Assembly (NCBI RefSeq): GCF_004920405.1
Contig: NZ_RFLV01000001.1
Span: forward strand, 2,170,001 to 2,234,000
DNA length: 64,000 nucleotides
From: Pseudomonas leptonychotis
Lineage (GTDB): Bacteria; Pseudomonadota; Gammaproteobacteria; Pseudomonadales; Pseudomonadaceae
Reading direction: 5' to 3'
The translations under genes and the position numbers were made by a program. The notes below the pieces were generated by a model, which did no database searches, was not told the origin of the DNA, and worked only from the letters and a program-made list of their open reading frames with translations. Shown one piece after another: positions 17,237-26,462 of this stretch (the stretch's first letter is position 1; the number at the start of each line of letters is the position of its first letter).

Positions 17237-17566
17237 TTATGGCGCGCCCTGCGCCGCGTTGCGGTCTGAGTCTATGGCCTTGAGCACCAGATAGAGCAGC
17301 GGCCCCGCTGAGACAAACAGTGCGGTAAGCCCGAAAAACGCTAGCAGGTAGGTCAGTGACTTACCGCGCGCGCGACCATCTTGGTACATCCAGATGCAGG
17401 CCAGCGCCGCGAGAATATAAAGGTCGATCACCACCTGAGCGGTATCGGCGCTGGACATCAGCTGCAAGCCAAATTGCAGCAGTGATTGATCGGCTTGCAG
17501 CATCACATAGAGCGTGTAGGCGCTGAAGGCCAGCAGGGTGATCAGAGGTAGGGCGAGCTTTTTCAT
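17237..17566 (-). CDS. DUF2834 membrane protein
   Basis: A 109-residue inner-membrane protein with three hydrophobic helices (about 4-22, 42-60, 68-95). The pattern DLYILAALACIWMYQDGRARG followed by YLLAFFGLTALFVSAGPLLYLV fits DUF2834, of unknown function. A stretch of GC-rich intergenic sequence separates it from the plus-strand DUF3096 gene, and the upstream hydrolase gene on the same strand is 46 bp away. Confidence 0.82.
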   Translation of the reverse strand: MKKLALPLITLLAFSAYTLYVMLQADQSLLQFGLQLMSSADTAQVVIDLYILAALACIWMYQDGRARGKSLTYLLAFFGLTALFVSAGPLLYLVLKAIDSDRNAAQGAP

Positions 17567-17611
17567 GGTGCCATCCTTGGGTCGTTGTAAGTCGAGGGTC
17601 GTTCTAGGGTG

Positions 17612-18451
17612 TTAGCTCTCGGCCGTTGGGGTTGCTGAAATGTTCAGCTGCACCGTCACCATAACGGCTTCAGCGTTCGCCAGCAGGCAAGAGTAGTGCG
17701 CTTGTTCGGGGCCACGGCTCACGACACTGGCTGTGCGCAGATGCTCCTGCAGGTAAATCGACATGGCAATGGGCGCCCAGTTATCTGCTTCGCCATGCCA
17801 CAGGCTGACCGCCGCCGTGACGTTCTCCAGCTCTGCGGCCCAGGGCTCGACATAGAGGTTTACGTCGCGCGCATAGCTGCTAATCCCATGTTTGAAACAC
17901 GCGCGTTGAATATCCGCCAGCCATGCCCGAGTGTCGGCCTGATGCAGGAGTTCTGGGTCTTTGCCGCCGGCACCGTTAAACAGAAGCTTCAGCAGCAGGC
18001 CTGGGCTGATTTTCGCCAGCAGCGCCTGGTACCAGGCAAAGGCCCGGAACAGCCTTGGATAATGTTGCGCCCAGAGGAAGGTATAGCGCCCCACACCCAT
18101 GCCGATGCTGTTGCTGGGGATCTGCAGCGGTGCGGCAGCCGATAGCAGGTAAACCTCGGTCACCCGCTCACCCAGCAGCGCGGCGACACGTAACGCCAGA
18201 CAGGCGCCGATGGAAAAGCCAAGCAGGCGAATTGGCTGGCCCGCCGCGCTATCACTGATCTGTTGCGCCAGTTGTTGCAGATAATCCGCACTGCCAAGTT
18301 CGCCCGGCAGATTGCGCTCCACCACTAGCAGTTTGATGCCGTGCGCCAAAGCGGCCTGATGCAGCATCGCCGCCTCAACCGCTGCGCCTGGCACGCCATG
18401 GAAGTAGAACAGTGGCTGCCCATCGGGACAGCCGTATGCAGTTGGGTTCAC
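17612..18451 (-). CDS. Alpha/beta hydrolase
   Basis: A 279-residue alpha/beta-hydrolase fold protein. The oxyanion motif is FYFHGVPGA at about 16-24, the nucleophile elbow GFSIGACLALRVA places the catalytic Ser near 100, and WHGEADNWAP and EQAHYS near the C-terminus supply candidate Asp and His. No signal peptide. Substrate unknown. It is part of a run of minus-strand genes (DUF2628, OsmC, hydrolase, DUF2834). Confidence 0.87.
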   Translation of the reverse strand: MNPTAYGCPDGQPLFYFHGVPGAAVEAAMLHQAALAHGIKLLVVERNLPGELGSADYLQQLAQQISDSAAGQPIRLLGFSIGACLALRVAALLGERVTEVYLLSAAAPLQIPSNSIGMGVGRYTFLWAQHYPRLFRAFAWYQALLAKISPGLLLKLLFNGAGGKDPELLHQADTRAWLADIQRACFKHGISSYARDVNLYVEPWAAELENVTAAVSLWHGEADNWAPIAMSIYLQEHLRTASVVSRGPEQAHYSCLLANAEAVMVTVQLNISATPTAES

Positions 18452-18524
18452 GCATCTTCTCCTACCGCCAGCCGTTATGGTTAACGCGCATCATGGTGCA
18501 GTGACCGATGTAGCCTGCGTGGTG

Positions 18525-18995
18525 TTACGCGGTAAAACGCGGTTCGCAGCGCACCTCGGACTTCACCGAGTTGGCGATAAAGCATTCTTCGTGCGCCTGA
18601 TGATGCATCTGCTCAATCTGCTGGTGCGTCGGCACGCGCTCACCGGAGAAGCTAACGGCTGGGCGCAAGGTGATCTGGGCGATATACAGTTTGCCGAGAT
18701 CGTTGGCCTGCATCAGGCCGCTGGCGTTGTCATGGTACGTATCGACGCAGAAGCGGCGTTTGGCGGCGATGGAGAGAAACCAGAGCATATGGCAGCTGGA
18801 GAGCGACGCGACAAAGGCTTCTTCGGGGTCTACCGCTGTTTCGTCTGACATCGGCAGCGGCACCACGTGGGGTGAGGATGAACCGGCGACTTCTGCGCCG
18901 CCATCGAAACGCAGCAGATGCCGGCGGCTGTAGCGATTACCCAAAAAGTCCTGCTCGCCGCGCTGCCAGATTACCTCGGCGCTATATTCGGTCAT
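18525..18995 (-). CDS. OsmC family peroxide-reducing protein
   Basis: A 156-residue OsmC/Ohr-fold protein. The two reactive cysteines of the family are placed in SLSSCHMLWFLSIAA (about 69) and EECFIANSVKSEV (about 137); AVDPEEAFVASLSSCH is a conserved block. Members detoxify organic hydroperoxides in the cytoplasm, and homologous subgroups act on other thiol-linked substrates. Length is slightly above Ohr. Confidence 0.9.
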   Translation of the reverse strand: MTEYSAEVIWQRGEQDFLGNRYSRRHLLRFDGGAEVAGSSSPHVVPLPMSDETAVDPEEAFVASLSSCHMLWFLSIAAKRRFCVDTYHDNASGLMQANDLGKLYIAQITLRPAVSFSGERVPTHQQIEQMHHQAHEECFIANSVKSEVRCEPRFTA

Positions 18996-19038
18996 TGCTA
19001 TGTTCCTTCATTCGCCTGTGATTGAGTGCCTACGCCTG

Positions 19039-19479
19039 CTACCACCAGCCGTTATCGTTGAGCAGCATCTTCTTGTAGTAATCGATATTGGCGCGCGCCG
19101 CGAATACCGCGCTGACGCCGTAGCCCAGGGCATTGGCAAGCTTGCCGTAGCCGACGTACTCCAGGCCGAGCCCGAGCGTGATCACCACGGCTGCGCAGGC
19201 CACAAACAGGGCCAAACCTTTCTTCCACATGCCTTTAAAGGCGTAGTAAATCGGTCCGAAGAAGAATGCCAGGAAGTTGAAGCTGAAGGCTTTGCGCCGC
19301 TCCGCTGCGGGCAGCTCCTTGAGTTTGGGCATCTTGATGCCGCCGGCATGGTGGATTGCGCTAAAGCGCTGCTTCCATTTATCTGAAACCGGCAAGGCGG
19401 CGATATGTTCGGCGCTGACCTGTGACTCCGGGTCGACGACTGCGGCTTGAGGGGTGGCGTATGGATTGCTCTGCGTCAT
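19039..19479 (-). CDS. DUF2628 membrane protein
   Basis: A 146-residue protein with a hydrophilic N-terminus (MTQSNPYATPQAAV), a central FSFNFLAFFFGPIYYAFKGMWKKG block typical of DUF2628, and hydrophobic segments at about 70-105. It probably lies in the inner membrane; function unknown. It is 43 bp upstream of the OsmC gene on the same strand. Confidence 0.85.
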   Translation of the reverse strand: MTQSNPYATPQAAVVDPESQVSAEHIAALPVSDKWKQRFSAIHHAGGIKMPKLKELPAAERRKAFSFNFLAFFFGPIYYAFKGMWKKGLALFVACAAVVITLGLGLEYVGYGKLANALGYGVSAVFAARANIDYYKKMLLNDNGWW

Positions 19480-19666
19480 GGCCGCTCATCCTTAATTGGC
19501 GATCAGCGGCACGCTACGCATTTCTATAAAAACTGTCCATTTGCGCGGGGCTGGTTTGCGCAGTTTTGCGATCTTTTCTGCGCCGCTTCATATGTGCTCG
19601 GTTCAGGCGTTGATAGGTTTACAGGGAGAGGTGCCCCGAGCAGTTGCCTACCCGAGGCCGAACGGT

Positions 19667-21229
19667 TTACTCGTAACGCCAGTAGAGGGTTACCCCGGAA
19701 AAGCTGTTGTAGCCGCGCAAACCTATATGCCAGGTGCCGGCTGCCGGGTTTTCCTGGGTGCAGGTTTCCTGATTGCCTTCGAGGTAGGGCCGGCAGGTCC
19801 ATTGACTGGTGGTGGGCTGGCTGCCCAGGCGGGTGTAGAGGTCTGCATCACCCGTACCGCCGCTGATTCGTACGGTCAGACGCTGGGCGCCGCTTGGCAC
19901 GACCACGTTGTAACGCAGCCAGGCATTCTGCGCACCGGCGAGGTTGGGGTAGGTCTGTTCCTCGCCATTGCCATCCCCCGTGGCATCACAGCCGCGCTGG
20001 GCGATCAGGTCACTGGCCCGTTTGGCCTTGACGATACCGTAGCCGTAATAGGGGTCGCGGCCCGGAGTGCCACGGTCTTCGGCGGTACTGTTAACCACCT
20101 TGCGGATCTGCGCAGGGGTGCACTGGCGGTGCTGACTCCACACCAGGGCATAGACCGCTGACACATGCGGTGTGGCCATGGAGGTGCCGTTGTAGTTTGC
20201 ATAGTTATTGCCAGGCAGGGTGGAGCGCACGCCAACGCCGGGAGCGGCGACTTCGACCTGGTTGTTGTACTGCGAGAACGAGGCACGATTACCGCTGCTG
20301 TCGACCGCCGCGACCGATACGACTGAGTCGTAGGAGGCCGGGTAGGACAGGGTACCGTTGCCACTGTTGCCGGCCGCCGCGACGACCAACACACCATTCT
20401 GGTAGGCCGCATCCATGGCATTGCGCTCAGTTACTGACGAGCCGCCGCCGCCCAGGCTCATGCTGATCACCGTTGAGCCGGCAGCCCGGCACTGCTGGAT
20501 GGCCATCACCAGATCCGAACCATAGGCCCAGTTGCCGCTGTTGTTGAACACCTTGACGATATGTAAACCGAGGTTGCCCGACGGGCTGACGCCGACCACG
20601 CCAAGGTCATTACCCCCCAGCGCAGCGATAGTGCCGGCGACGTGGGTGCCATGGCCGTTGCCATCTTCGTACCAGTTGCCACTGTTGACGTTGCCGTAAC
20701 CGTCATTACCGGTGATGCCGGCTGACGGTAAATCTTGATGGCCGAGGTCGTAGCCAGAGTCGACGATGCACACCTTCATATTGGAAATGGCGTTGTCCGG
20801 TAACAGGTCGGCCTGCACCATTGGGATGCCATAGGGCACCTGTTCGGCCATCAGGTAGCGGCGTGGGTCGAGCTCGATATAGTCGACTGCCGGGTTGGCC
20901 TGCAGTTGTTTGAGTTGCGCCGGGCTCAGGTAAGCCACGCTGGCGGCCTGGCTGTCCAGGTGCATCAGCGGCTGTACCTGCGCCTGGCTGAGCAGACGCT
21001 GCGCGGCGCGGCTTTCGAACTGGCCGGCGCTTAGGGGTTGTGGCTGGTTGGCCTGGCTCATCGGCGAGGGCGTCAGCTCCTTGTATTTGATGATGTAGCG
21101 CGGTGATTGCTGATCATCGACAGCGATCTGCGCTTGGGCTGCGAAGCTGGGCTTTTCGTCGGCCTGGACGGAGGCCCAGCCTGCGCTGAGCAACAGCAGT
21201 AAGGCAGTGGTGCGTTGGAATCCTTGCAT
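19667..21229 (-). CDS. Secreted subtilisin-like (S8) serine protease with PPC domain
   Basis: A 520-residue preproprotease. Signal peptide at about 1-23 (ends WASVQA), inhibitory propeptide at about 40-125, then the S8 catalytic domain with D157 (VDSGYD), H193 (NGHGTHVAG) and S350 (NGTSMATPH), all intact. The C-terminal bacterial pre-peptidase (PPC) domain (about 425-520) shows GTGDADLYTRLGS. It is probably exported by Sec and then type II secretion. It lies next to the chitin-active LPMO on the same strand, suggesting a shared role in polymer degradation. The pair lies between creC and creD. Confidence 0.95.
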   Translation of the reverse strand: MQGFQRTTALLLLLSAGWASVQADEKPSFAAQAQIAVDDQQSPRYIIKYKELTPSPMSQANQPQPLSAGQFESRAAQRLLSQAQVQPLMHLDSQAASVAYLSPAQLKQLQANPAVDYIELDPRRYLMAEQVPYGIPMVQADLLPDNAISNMKVCIVDSGYDLGHQDLPSAGITGNDGYGNVNSGNWYEDGNGHGTHVAGTIAALGGNDLGVVGVSPSGNLGLHIVKVFNNSGNWAYGSDLVMAIQQCRAAGSTVISMSLGGGGSSVTERNAMDAAYQNGVLVVAAAGNSGNGTLSYPASYDSVVSVAAVDSSGNRASFSQYNNQVEVAAPGVGVRSTLPGNNYANYNGTSMATPHVSAVYALVWSQHRQCTPAQIRKVVNSTAEDRGTPGRDPYYGYGIVKAKRASDLIAQRGCDATGDGNGEEQTYPNLAGAQNAWLRYNVVVPSGAQRLTVRISGGTGDADLYTRLGSQPTTSQWTCRPYLEGNQETCTQENPAAGTWHIGLRGYNSFSGVTLYWRYE

Positions 21230-21621
21230 GGTGATCTCCCAATTGTGTGCCGCGTAGTGCAGCTGCCAAAAAACCTAGAAGACTGTGTTGAAAAGCCAAG
21301 GTCATTCGTCGGCTTTAAGTAAAAATATTCAATAAAATCATATATTTAAGCCAATAGTGCGCGTCCCTTTGAATGCTCGAAAAGGGGTGTGAAACGCTAC
21401 GGCTTAGCACCTGCTCCTAGGCTGCCGCTACACAGGCTCGGGCTAATAGCGGTGATGTGCGCAACGCTGGCGGCTAGTGCTTACACGTCAGTACCTGGGC
21501 ATACCTGTGGCTCCACAAAGGCGTACAGCAAGGCGCAGTGCATGCGCCTGTGTCGTAGGTGTGTTTCAGGGGTATAAGGTGTCCGCGCCGGCCAAACCGC
21601 TTGGCGGGCGCGGCGCTTATC
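21230..21621. other. Intergenic region between LPMO and protease genes
   Basis: A 392-bp gap. The part next to the protease start has an AT-rich patch (about 21318-21352) unlike the GC-rich surroundings, a plausible promoter zone for the protease. Near the LPMO stop, a GC-rich hairpin (about 21582-21614, GCGCC with GGCGC) may end the LPMO transcript. A 62-codon reading frame at 21389-21577 on the plus strand has no ribosome-binding site I trust. Confidence 0.5.
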
Positions 21622-23043
21622 TCAGTCGGCTATCCAGGCGTCTTGCCAATGGCTACCGATACCGGGCTCGAACTGGGTCGAGGCGGCTGACCATTGCATG
21701 CAATAGCCACTCTGAGGAAAGGGACGACACTGATACAGCTGTCCCGTCTTGGGTTGCAGCACCCGGGTGCCGGCCGTGTAGCTGCGCAGGCCGTCTGGGA
21801 AGGTGAAGTCGTAGCTGGCGCTGCCGTCGTCTGCGACGAACATCATATCGAAGGTCTTCTGCAGCACCTGCTCGCTGCCGACCACCTTGGCGCTGACCAC
21901 CAACTGGTGATGGCCGGGCACAGGGCTCTCGACATCGATGCTCAAGGGCTGGCTGTTGTTGTCCAGTTCGGTGGCGGCAAAGCCTTTGGCATTGCCGTCG
22001 TGGTCGTAGACGTAGCTGCTGATCTGCAGCGCGCCGACGGCGGTGACGTTGAATTCAAGCCGCAGCTGACCGCCACGGATGCGATAGCTGGGCTGCAAAC
22101 CATCGACCAGCAGGTCGTGGTTCGGCGCCGTGGCTTTGTCGATCTGCACCTCAATGCGCTGGATGCCACTGTCGGCGCGGGCGAACAGGCTGTTCTGACC
22201 GTATACCGGCTGGATTGCGCCGTCGCTGCCGCGTTGGCCGGCCTTGAGCTGGCTCTGTTGCTGGTTGATGCGGCTGGCCAGCAGATAGGTCCACTGGTTG
22301 CGTTGGCCCTGCTCGCTGGTTTCAACCTGCAGCCGAGTCTGCAAGTCACTGCGTTCGCCGCTGGCATCGAAGACCCGCGTCATTGCCTGGTCGCCGACTT
22401 GCAGGTCGATCGAGGGGTAGAGCATGCCTTTGGCTTGCCAGGCTGATGGATCAGGTGGTGTGCTCACATCAGCGAACATCACATCCATCACGTTGTAGAA
22501 GCTCATTGGCGTATCGCCCACTTCCCAGACCCCGAGGATCACCTGGTAGCCCTCGCGCGGCGGTACATCGCAGTTATGGGTGACCTCCTGCGGCGGCTGT
22601 TGCATGCCGCCATCGACCACGCAGAACGGTACCAGCTCGAACGCGGCACGGTTTAACGGCTGATTGGCCAGCCAGTCGGGGCGGGTGATGTAGTAGCGCC
22701 AGTTGCGTGTGGCGTGGTTGGCGGTAAAGCGCCAGGTGAAATTCGTCGGGCCTGCAGTGATTGGGCGCTTGGCCCAGCGGCTGACTGTCTGCTCATTGAG
22801 GGGGGAAAACTGTGCCAGACCGGCGCTGGCGATCTGCCCATCGGCGGGGCCGTTTTGTGGGAAGCCGGAGTAGCCTTCCACGCTTTGCGGCTCCCATTGC
22901 ACGGCACCGCATTGGCTGTTTTCACCCAGCTTGCACAGATAGCCGCGTGCTTCAGGTTGTTTGATATAGCCGTGGGCGAATACGTTGCCGCTACCCAGCA
23001 TCGATAGTGCGCTGGCTGCGCAAATCCATTGGCGCTTGTTCAT
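21622..23043 (-). CDS. gbpA: Chitin-active lytic polysaccharide monooxygenase, GbpA-like
   Basis: A 473-residue secreted AA10 protein. A 23-residue signal peptide ends in VFA, leaving H24 (HGYIKQPEARG) as mature N-terminus; H110 in FTANHATRNW completes the copper histidine brace. The order fits Vibrio GbpA: AA10 domain (about 24-205), two beta-sandwich modules (about 215-405) and a C-terminal chitin-binding module (about 418-473, YQCRPFPQSGYCMQWSA). Cysteines are paired as in the family. It oxidatively cleaves chitin outside the cell and may aid adhesion. Its promoter region is shared with the divergent creD and contains a cre-tag-like site 56 bp upstream. Confidence 0.93.
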   Translation of the reverse strand: MNKRQWICAASALSMLGSGNVFAHGYIKQPEARGYLCKLGENSQCGAVQWEPQSVEGYSGFPQNGPADGQIASAGLAQFSPLNEQTVSRWAKRPITAGPTNFTWRFTANHATRNWRYYITRPDWLANQPLNRAAFELVPFCVVDGGMQQPPQEVTHNCDVPPREGYQVILGVWEVGDTPMSFYNVMDVMFADVSTPPDPSAWQAKGMLYPSIDLQVGDQAMTRVFDASGERSDLQTRLQVETSEQGQRNQWTYLLASRINQQQSQLKAGQRGSDGAIQPVYGQNSLFARADSGIQRIEVQIDKATAPNHDLLVDGLQPSYRIRGGQLRLEFNVTAVGALQISSYVYDHDGNAKGFAATELDNNSQPLSIDVESPVPGHHQLVVSAKVVGSEQVLQKTFDMMFVADDGSASYDFTFPDGLRSYTAGTRVLQPKTGQLYQCRPFPQSGYCMQWSAASTQFEPGIGSHWQDAWIAD

Positions 23044-23098
23044 GACTGTCCCTTTTCAGATTGGATAAATCTTGGTGAGGCCCTATACCGGTCGCCTT

Positions 23099-23114
23099 GT
23101 GAGCAACACGTGAA
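23099..23114 (-). promoter_or_regulatory. Candidate CreB binding site (cre-tag)
   Basis: Read on the minus strand the site is TTCACGTGTTGCTCAC, one base from the cre-tag consensus TTCAC-N6-TTCAC. It is 172 bp before the creD ATG and 56 bp before the LPMO ATG. creBC lies in the same window. Small hairpins (GGAAGC-TTTG-GCTTCC at 23131-23146; GAACGG-N6-CCGTTC at 23159-23176) lie between it and creD. Confidence 0.6.
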
Positions 23115-23285
23115 TTAGTACTCTAGTGCAGGAAGCTTTGGCTTCCAGTGGAATTGACGAACGGTCGCAGCCGTTCGCACACAACTAGCCGATAGATCTC
23201 CACACACTCTCCATCTGCCCTCCATAAAGCCACCACCTGCGCTGCCCAGACTCTGCCTACCTAAACCGTATCGGAGAGTTGCACC

Positions 23286-24644
23286 ATGAGCCGCATTCTG
23301 GGCTTCAAGCTGGGCGCTATTGCCCTGCTGATTTTGTTATTGCTGGTCCCGCTGTCGATGATCGGCGGGCTGGTGAGCGAGCGGCAGTATCAACGCGCCG
23401 AGGTGCTGCAGGACATCGCGCGCAGCTCCAGTTATCGCCAGCAACTTACCGGGCCGATTCTGGTAATGCCTTACACCAAGGTCTGGCACCAATGGAAAAC
23501 CCACGCTAAGACCGGTGAGCGTTATATGGAGGAGCAACGCAGCCGGGGGCGTCTGTACTTCCTGCCGGAGCGCTTTGTGCTCAATGGCCAGGTCAGTACC
23601 GAGGAACGTGCACGCGGCATCTACAAGGCACTGCTGTACCGCAGCGACAACCAGATCAGTGGTGCCTTCAAACTGCCGGCGCGTCTGGGATTGGGTGATG
23701 AGCTGGGCCTGTATCAGTTTGATCGGCCGTTTCTCTCGGTCGGCATCAGCGACATCCGTGGTATCAGCAATGACCTGCAGCTGCGCTTCAACGGCAGCAA
23801 CCTGAGTTTTGCCCCCGGCAGCGCGGAAGAGCGTTTTGGCGCTGGCGTGCATGCCCCTTTGCCAGTGTTGGATAGCCAGGGCGGGCAAACTCTGGAGTTC
23901 GCTTTCGACCTGAAACTGCAGGGCACCGAGCAGCTGAGCATCACTCCGGTAGGCCGTGATAGCCGAGTCGAGCTGACTTCCGGCTGGCCACACCCGAGCT
24001 TTGTCGGCGAATACCTGCCGAGTAGTCGTGAGGTGTCGGCCAAAGGCTTTAAGGCGCAGTGGCAGACCAGCTTCTTCGCCACCAACCTGGAAGAGGCACT
24101 GGCAGATTGTGTACGCGAAGACAGCTGCAATGCGCTGACTGCACGCAACTTCGGTGTGAGCTTTGTCGACCCGGTGGACCAGTACCTGAAGACCGAGCGT
24201 GCGATCAAATATGCGCTGCTGTTTATCGGCCTGACCTTCGCCGTGTTCTTCCTCTTTGAAGTGCTCAAACGCATGGCCGTGCACCCGGTGCAATACGCCC
24301 TGGTGGGCATGTCGCTGGCGCTGTTCTACCTGTTGCTGCTGTCGCTGTCCGAGCACCTGAGTTTTGCCCTGGCCTACGGTATTGCCGCGACCGCCTGTGT
24401 GCTGCTGATCGGCTTCTACGTCAGTTATGTGCTGCACAGCGCCCTGCGCGGCGCGGGCTTTGGCACCTTGCTGGCGCTGCTCTACGGCATGTTGTTCGGC
24501 CTGCTTGGGGCTGAGGACTATGCCCTGTTGATGGGCTCGGTGCTGGTGTTCGGCGTGCTCGCCGGGGTGATGGTGCTGACCCGCAAACTCGACTGGTACG
24601 GCGTCGGCCGCCTACCACTGGCCAGCCCAGCCAGCGACCTTTGA
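23286..24644 (+). CDS. creD: Inner membrane protein CreD
   Basis: A 452-residue protein. One N-terminal TM (about 8-28), a large periplasmic region (about 30-305), then five closely packed TMs (about 310-435), the known CreD topology. Blocks such as GPILVMPYTKVW and VDPVDQYLKTERAIKYALLFIGLTF are typical. CreD is the main CreBC target and is linked to envelope integrity and beta-lactam response in Pseudomonas. The ATG follows GGAGAG. It is separated from creBC here but keeps a cre-tag-like site upstream. Confidence 0.95.
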   Translation: MSRILGFKLGAIALLILLLLVPLSMIGGLVSERQYQRAEVLQDIARSSSYRQQLTGPILVMPYTKVWHQWKTHAKTGERYMEEQRSRGRLYFLPERFVLNGQVSTEERARGIYKALLYRSDNQISGAFKLPARLGLGDELGLYQFDRPFLSVGISDIRGISNDLQLRFNGSNLSFAPGSAEERFGAGVHAPLPVLDSQGGQTLEFAFDLKLQGTEQLSITPVGRDSRVELTSGWPHPSFVGEYLPSSREVSAKGFKAQWQTSFFATNLEEALADCVREDSCNALTARNFGVSFVDPVDQYLKTERAIKYALLFIGLTFAVFFLFEVLKRMAVHPVQYALVGMSLALFYLLLLSLSEHLSFALAYGIAATACVLLIGFYVSYVLHSALRGAGFGTLLALLYGMLFGLLGAEDYALLMGSVLVFGVLAGVMVLTRKLDWYGVGRLPLASPASDL

Positions 24645-24700
24645 CTAATTGCGGTGCGGGCCCAGCCTGCGCCGCTTTTTTACCTGTGCGGGAGTTGAAC

Positions 24701-25006
24701 ATGATGCGTTTACTGATGCAGTTCTCTGCTTGTTTTGCCCTGGGGCTGACGGTGGCCTTTATGGTGCTGTTGGGCCTGATGTTCTGCGGCCAGTTTGACC
24801 TGATCAAAGGCTTGCAGCTCACAGGCCAACCTCTGGCGAAGTTGAGCCTCGTGCTGCTGCCGGATGTGTTCTGGAATGACCTGACAGGCCTGGCCGATGC
24901 CACGCAGAACCGAGCGGTGCAGTCCTTCCTCAGCTTGTGCACAGCGCTTGGCCAGATTGGCCTGCTGCTGGCTTTTGGTTTCTTTCGCCTGTGGTATGCG
25001 CGGTGA
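24701..25006 (+). CDS. Small membrane protein downstream of creD
   Basis: A 101-residue protein starting MMRLLMQFSACFALGLTVAF, with two or three hydrophobic helices (about 4-28, 40-55, 75-97). The start is ATG 24701, preceded by GCGGGAGTTG; an in-frame codon at 24641 overlaps creD and lacks such a site. Position immediately after creD suggests cotranscription, as for the hypothetical gene after creD in P. aeruginosa. No named family recognised. Confidence 0.75.
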   Translation: MMRLLMQFSACFALGLTVAFMVLLGLMFCGQFDLIKGLQLTGQPLAKLSLVLLPDVFWNDLTGLADATQNRAVQSFLSLCTALGQIGLLLAFGFFRLWYAR

Positions 25007-25150
25007 GCGGGCATGTTGGGTTACGCGAAGAGTCGCGCGCCGGGCACTTACTGGCGCGGCGGATTGCCCGATTGTTCCGTGACTCCCAGCATGGGCAGTG
25101 TGCCGCGCCGGGTTTAGACTGGACGCTTGATTATCAGAAGGAGCTCAGGG

Positions 25151-25936
25151 ATGAACCGGATAACTTTCGCCGTAGCACTGTGTGGCCTGTTGATGGTGGG
25201 TTTTGCGCAAGCTGATGACTGTCGGCCGCAGTTGCCGAAATTGCTCGATCAGGCATACCCAGGCCAGGCACAGGGCCAACAGCTGCATGACGAACGAGGC
25301 AACTTTTGGCTGAGTGCCGAGCTGAGCATCTGTAAGGTCTGGCCGGCACGCCCGCACCTGACCTTGTTAGCGGTATCGCTGATGCGTACAGAGTAGAATG
25401 GGTATGGAGAAAGTGATCTGGAGGTGCTGGTGCTGGACAGTATCAGTCAGACCATTGTCGCGCGCCATGTTGAACCGAACCTGCTCGACTGGGATGCGAT
25501 TTTTGTTTATGGGCTGGAAATCGATACCGCCCCCTATCGCTTACGCGAGGGTGATTTGGCTTTCGGTATCCGTGTCAAACGTCGAAATATGTCGCGCCCG
25601 AATCCCGTCTATGAAACCTCGCTGAGTCTCTATGAGCTGCAGTCGCAACGTCTGCGCTCGGTGCTGAGTGGACTGGTGATGGAGAGCTCGGGGGGAGAGT
25701 GGGATACCCGTTGTGCGGGACAGTTCACTGAAACAAAGGGTCTACTGGTTATCACCGAGCACGCCGGAAACAAGGGTTATCACGACTTGCTGCTCAAACA
25801 AAAACGAGTCGAAAGCCGTATGGCTGAGGTAGCAGGGGAGTGCAAATCCGTGGAAGAAAGTACACGCCGAGTGCAGTTTCGCCTTGAGTACGATGAGCTG
25901 CGCTACCTTCTGCCAATTGAGTTTTCTCCCGTCTAA
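25151..25936 (+). pseudogene. Secreted hypothetical protein split by an in-frame TAG
   Basis: An open frame of 81 codons (ATG 25151 after AAGGAGCTCAGGG) ends at TAG 25394-25396, but the same frame continues without interruption for 179 codons to the stop at 25934-25936. The protein on both sides reads as one: signal peptide (MNRITFAVALCGLLMVGFAQA), a Cys pair, then ...LLAVSLMRTE-stop-NGYGESDLEVLVLDS. Replacing TAG by one amino acid would give a periplasmic protein of 261 residues. Either a recent nonsense mutation, a sequencing error or amber readthrough. No family with known function recognised. Confidence 0.7.
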
Positions 25937-26198
25937 CGGCGCGTGAGACAGATTTGATGTCGCACCGCAGGGAGATTCTCTGTCGCTGATTTTGCTCCCG
26001 CAATAGGCATATTCCTGTCTGACGCTTAGGCCAGCGCTGTTCCCTCCTTTAGGCGCTTTCCTGTGCGATGCCAAGTGCCTGTCGATAAACACCTTGCAAT
26101 GCAGCGTAAGCCAGCTAATACCAATGTCTAGCTGTCGGCTTGTGCTGACCTGCTGCTAGTTTGAAGGCGTACGAGAATAACAATAACTGGAGGAGTTT

Positions 26199-26459
26199 AT
26201 GACTTCTGAAAAAGCAAACGCTGCAGCGTATTGGAAGGCGAATGTTCGGCTTATCACCTGGAGCCTGATTGTGTGGGCACTCGTGTCTTACGGCTTTGCC
26301 ATATTGCTTCGACCCATGCTGGCAGGCATTTCTGTCGGCGGCACCGACCTTGGTTTCTGGTTCGCCCAGCAAGGTTCGATCATCACCTTTGTCGGGATCA
26401 TTTTCTTCTACGCCTGGAAAATGAACAAACTCGATAAACAATTCGGTGTTGAGGAATAA
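26199..26459 (+). CDS. Sodium/substrate symporter small subunit (DUF4212)
   Basis: An 86-residue protein with two TMs (about 20-40 and 52-72) and the conserved FWFAQQGSIITFVGIIFFYAWKMNKLD block of DUF4212. It is 3 bp upstream of the large symporter gene, the usual pairing, and is presumably a partner subunit. It has a strong site, GGAGGAG, before the ATG. Confidence 0.9.
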   Translation: MTSEKANAAAYWKANVRLITWSLIVWALVSYGFAILLRPMLAGISVGGTDLGFWFAQQGSIITFVGIIFFYAWKMNKLDKQFGVEE

Positions 26460-26462
26460 GCC

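Noticed and set aside
21389..21577. 62-codon frame between protease and LPMO genes
   Set aside because: No convincing ribosome-binding site, no domain, and the region looks like promoter and leader sequence.
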